Positions 32,759 to 34,516 of a stretch of 34,516 nucleotides of DNA are shown in pieces. A model generated the notes under the pieces. The model made no database searches, was not told where the DNA came from, and saw only the letters and a list, made by a program, of their open reading frames with translations. Source of the DNA: JBGRPZ01 sp041725955 (GTDB taxonomy: Bacteria; Bacteroidota; Bacteroidia; Bacteroidales; JBGRPZ01); the NCBI GenBank assembly GCA_041725955.1, contig JBGRQE010000035.1, forward strand, positions 1 through 34,516, in the 5' to 3' direction. The translations under genes and the position numbers were made by a program. The stretch's first letter is position 1. Every line of letters begins with the position of its first letter.

Positions 32759-33788
32759 ATTTCACTAAATTTAATAATAAATTCGCGTCAAACGCCATTA
32801 TTGCAATAGCAATTAGAAATAAAATCACTGCAAACCACTGTAATTGCAGAATCTTCTTTGATATTCCTTTCCACTCTCCACTGACAAAACTCCAAAAATT
32901 CGAAGTTAATACAATAACAATCATAAATACAGGCCATGAAACAATAGGTCCCATTACACCTAACTGCATAGAAGCAAATCCAAAAATCAATAAGCTTCCA
33001 AAAGCAAGTATTGCCATAATAAAAACCTTCAGTAAATTTGAAGCAAAATAAGGTGTTTTATAGGATCTCCATGATTTCTCTTTATGGATACGAAAACAAA
33101 ACAGAAGTACTGTAGAAAAAATACCACCAAAAAAGAGAACTCCCCATGGAAAATTCAATTTTAAAAACTGAGAAACATGTACATCTTGAATTTTCTGAAA
33201 ATATGGAAGACTATATGTATATGATATATTTTCTAATGAGGCAACAGCCCCAGAGAGTATTCCAAAAAAGATTCCTTTCGCAACTTGCCCTTTATTATAA
33301 GGAACTTTTTGAAGATTTTTTTCTTTTTCCCTTTTCTGAGCAGCCTTAGATGATAAAATAGTTCCTAGAACAAAAACAAGTAATCCCAAAATATCTACCA
33401 ATCCAAATGGTTGAAAAATATAATCGATATGTGAAATCAATAATGGAATTAAAGATCCTAATACAGTCCCTCCTGCAATGTTTAATAAAAAAGCAACTCC
33501 CATTCCAATATATCTCAACCCTAAGGAGAAGAAGAAAATACTTACACCAAACATAACTCCACCTAAAATTAAGATTAGATACACATGCCAAGGTATTTGA
33601 TGTAAAACATTAAAAAAGCCAGATGGAAGGAGAAATAGAATTACAGGAGCAAAAAAGAAAGCAAAAAATGAATATATTAACCAAGTATTATTTTCTTTCC
33701 AATCTTTTATATATTTAATTGGCAGCACATAGGTTCCATTCAATACTCCAGCACATACGGAAAATAAAAGTGCAAAAAATACAAGCAT
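32757..33788 (-). CDS. RhaT-family sugar/proton symporter
   Basis: 343 residues, the length of E. coli RhaT. About ten transmembrane helices are visible, and the N-terminal motif GVLNGTYVLPIKYIKDWKENNTW matches the RhaT family of the drug/metabolite transporter superfamily. A basic cytosolic loop (QKREKEKNLQKVPYNKGQ) separates the two halves. RhaT carries L-rhamnose with H+; other sugars are possible. No rhamnose catabolic genes are in view; the sugar kinase downstream on the same strand may act on the imported sugar, which argues against rhamnose. Confidence 0.85.
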   Translation of the reverse strand: MLVFFALLFSVCAGVLNGTYVLPIKYIKDWKENNTWLIYSFFAFFFAPVILFLLPSGFFNVLHQIPWHVYLILILGGVMFGVSIFFFSLGLRYIGMGVAFLLNIAGGTVLGSLIPLLISHIDYIFQPFGLVDILGLLVFVLGTILSSKAAQKREKEKNLQKVPYNKGQVAKGIFFGILSGAVASLENISYTYSLPYFQKIQDVHVSQFLKLNFPWGVLFFGGIFSTVLLFCFRIHKEKSWRSYKTPYFASNLLKVFIMAILAFGSLLIFGFASMQLGVMGPIVSWPVFMIVIVLTSNFWSFVSGEWKGISKKILQLQWFAVILFLIAIAIMAFDANLLLNLVK

Positions 33789-34516
33789 TTCAGTAGCTTT
33801 TAAAGGATTAATAACAAATAAACTTATCTTGATACATAGACTAGAATCTAGGAGATGTTATATAAACAAAAAAACTATATAAAACATTACTAAGTGTACG
33901 AGAATAATTTTTGACTCATTGATTTTATACTTTTCAAGTAATGACTCAGCCAGTGCATAAACCCATACATAAAAAAGTTATTTTATCGTTGCAGAACAAT
34001 CTCTTCTATAGCTCTAGTAATTATAGTGATTAACTACTATTCTGCTCTACCCATATAGTGCCTACCTCAAAGGTAGCTTTAATAAGTAATATTACCTTAC
34101 TTTATGACCAGAGCATTTAAGGATTGTACTATAACCTAGAAGGTTTTTATCAAATATCTAGGAGCTTTTTACCAAATACCTTGAAGGTTTTTACTAAATA
34201 CCTTGGAGCTTTTTATCAAATACCTTGGAGCTTTTTACCAAATACCTTGGAGGTTTTTACCAAATACCTTGGAGGTTTTTATCAAATACCTTGGAGGTTT
34301 TTATCAAATTAAAAGTAAGAGTGATGGTGATTGTTAGCATTTAAGCACGACCAGGGCCATACTTATTTGTTAGATTTAAAGGTATAACAAAACGATAGTC
34401 GTGTCCTGAGATTCCTCTAGAATAATGATTGAGAAGTTCTGTCTTGTCCTGAAATAGCGTTACAAGATTTATATAAAAATTAAACTTCTAAGATGCCTCA
34501 GTTAAGATACGCTGAG
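33789..34516. other. Right-end intergenic region
   Basis: 728 bases without a clear complete gene. It holds a lone palindrome CTACCT-CAA-AGGTAG (34062-34076), the 22-bp array (34134-34309) and, on the minus strand, an open stretch of 48 codons before a stop (34341-34487) lacking a start. The promoter of rhaT should lie just beyond 33788 but no consensus box was found. Confidence 0.6.
34134..34309. repeat. Tandem array of 22-bp units with a short palindromic core (8 copies)
   Basis: Units start at 34134, 34156, 34178, 34200, 34222, 34244, 34266 and 34288, each 22 bases. The consensus core is ACCT-TGG-AGGT followed by TTTTTAYCAAAT. Units 2, 4 and 5 have AGCT in place of AGGT; unit 1 and 2 are the most diverged, the last three nearly identical, as expected from slippage at one end. 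Confidence 0.95.

Noticed and set aside
34124..34312. A 62-codon plus-strand frame with a repetitive peptide
   Set aside because: It is the translation of the 22-bp tandem array; the unit length is not a multiple of three and the peptide only echoes the DNA repeat.

Overview
This is an AT-rich chromosomal stretch from a Bacteroidetes bacterium, most likely a Bacteroidales or Marinilabiliales-type organism. The evidence is: Bacteroidetes-type promoters (TAnnTTTG at -7) in front of several genes, few Shine-Dalgarno sequences, a secreted protein with a type IX secretion (T9SS) sorting domain, a fused E1 alpha-beta oxo-acid dehydrogenase, a serine-palmitoyltransferase-like enzyme (sphingo- or sulfonolipids) and an [FeFe] hydrogenase. 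Together these suggest a fermentative but oxygen-tolerant anaerobe. No rRNA, tRNA, CRISPR array or insertion sequence was seen. Species cannot be named from the window.

Layout. 1-1615 (-): most of a fused oxo-acid dehydrogenase E1, running off the left edge. 1808-3391 (+): DUF493 protein, CrcB fluoride channel, an unknown protein and acylphosphatase. 3459-6014 (-): the tRNA methyltransferase MnmD and a T9SS-exported protein with YD-like repeats. 6420-10579 (+): SPT-like enzyme, tRNA 2-selenouridine synthase MnmH, then a NuoE-like ferredoxin overlapping a group-B-like [FeFe] hydrogenase. 10660-10744: a 23-bp tandem array, then a lone tyrosine recombinase and a GNAT protein. 13070-14869 (-): TypA/BipA. 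15052-20398 (+): lipoate ligase, a DUF1338/HglS-type dioxygenase, a 22-bp tandem array, and a large FAD/Fe-S D-2-hydroxyacid dehydrogenase (YdiJ type). 20480-22895: an outer-membrane barrel, a YcxB-like membrane protein and a lipoprotein.

23035-28476 (-): NifS/SCLY-like desulfurase, an NTF2-like secreted protein, then a tight operon read oxyR-tatD-tcdA-BPL_N lipoprotein. dps is divergent from oxyR. OvoA (ovothiol synthesis), a PfkB-type sugar kinase and a RhaT-type transporter follow on the minus strand. OxyR, Dps and OvoA make 27.5-31.5 kb a peroxide/redox-defence neighbourhood. MnmD, MnmH, the desulfurase and TcdA are all connected to tRNA modification or sulfur/selenium chemistry. The DUF1338 enzyme and the YdiJ-like dehydrogenase could form consecutive steps, 2-oxoadipate to D-2-hydroxyglutarate to 2-oxoglutarate.

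The least explained structures are three intergenic tandem arrays (10660-10744, 17136-17260, 34134-34309). Their sequences are unrelated, but the plan is the same: a period of 22-23 bp, each unit an 11-15 bp palindrome-like core plus a short linker. A second is a gene-free transcription unit on the plus strand at about 32589-32758, with a canonical Bacteroidetes promoter, no ATG and two hairpins ending in a T-run, which looks like a small RNA.
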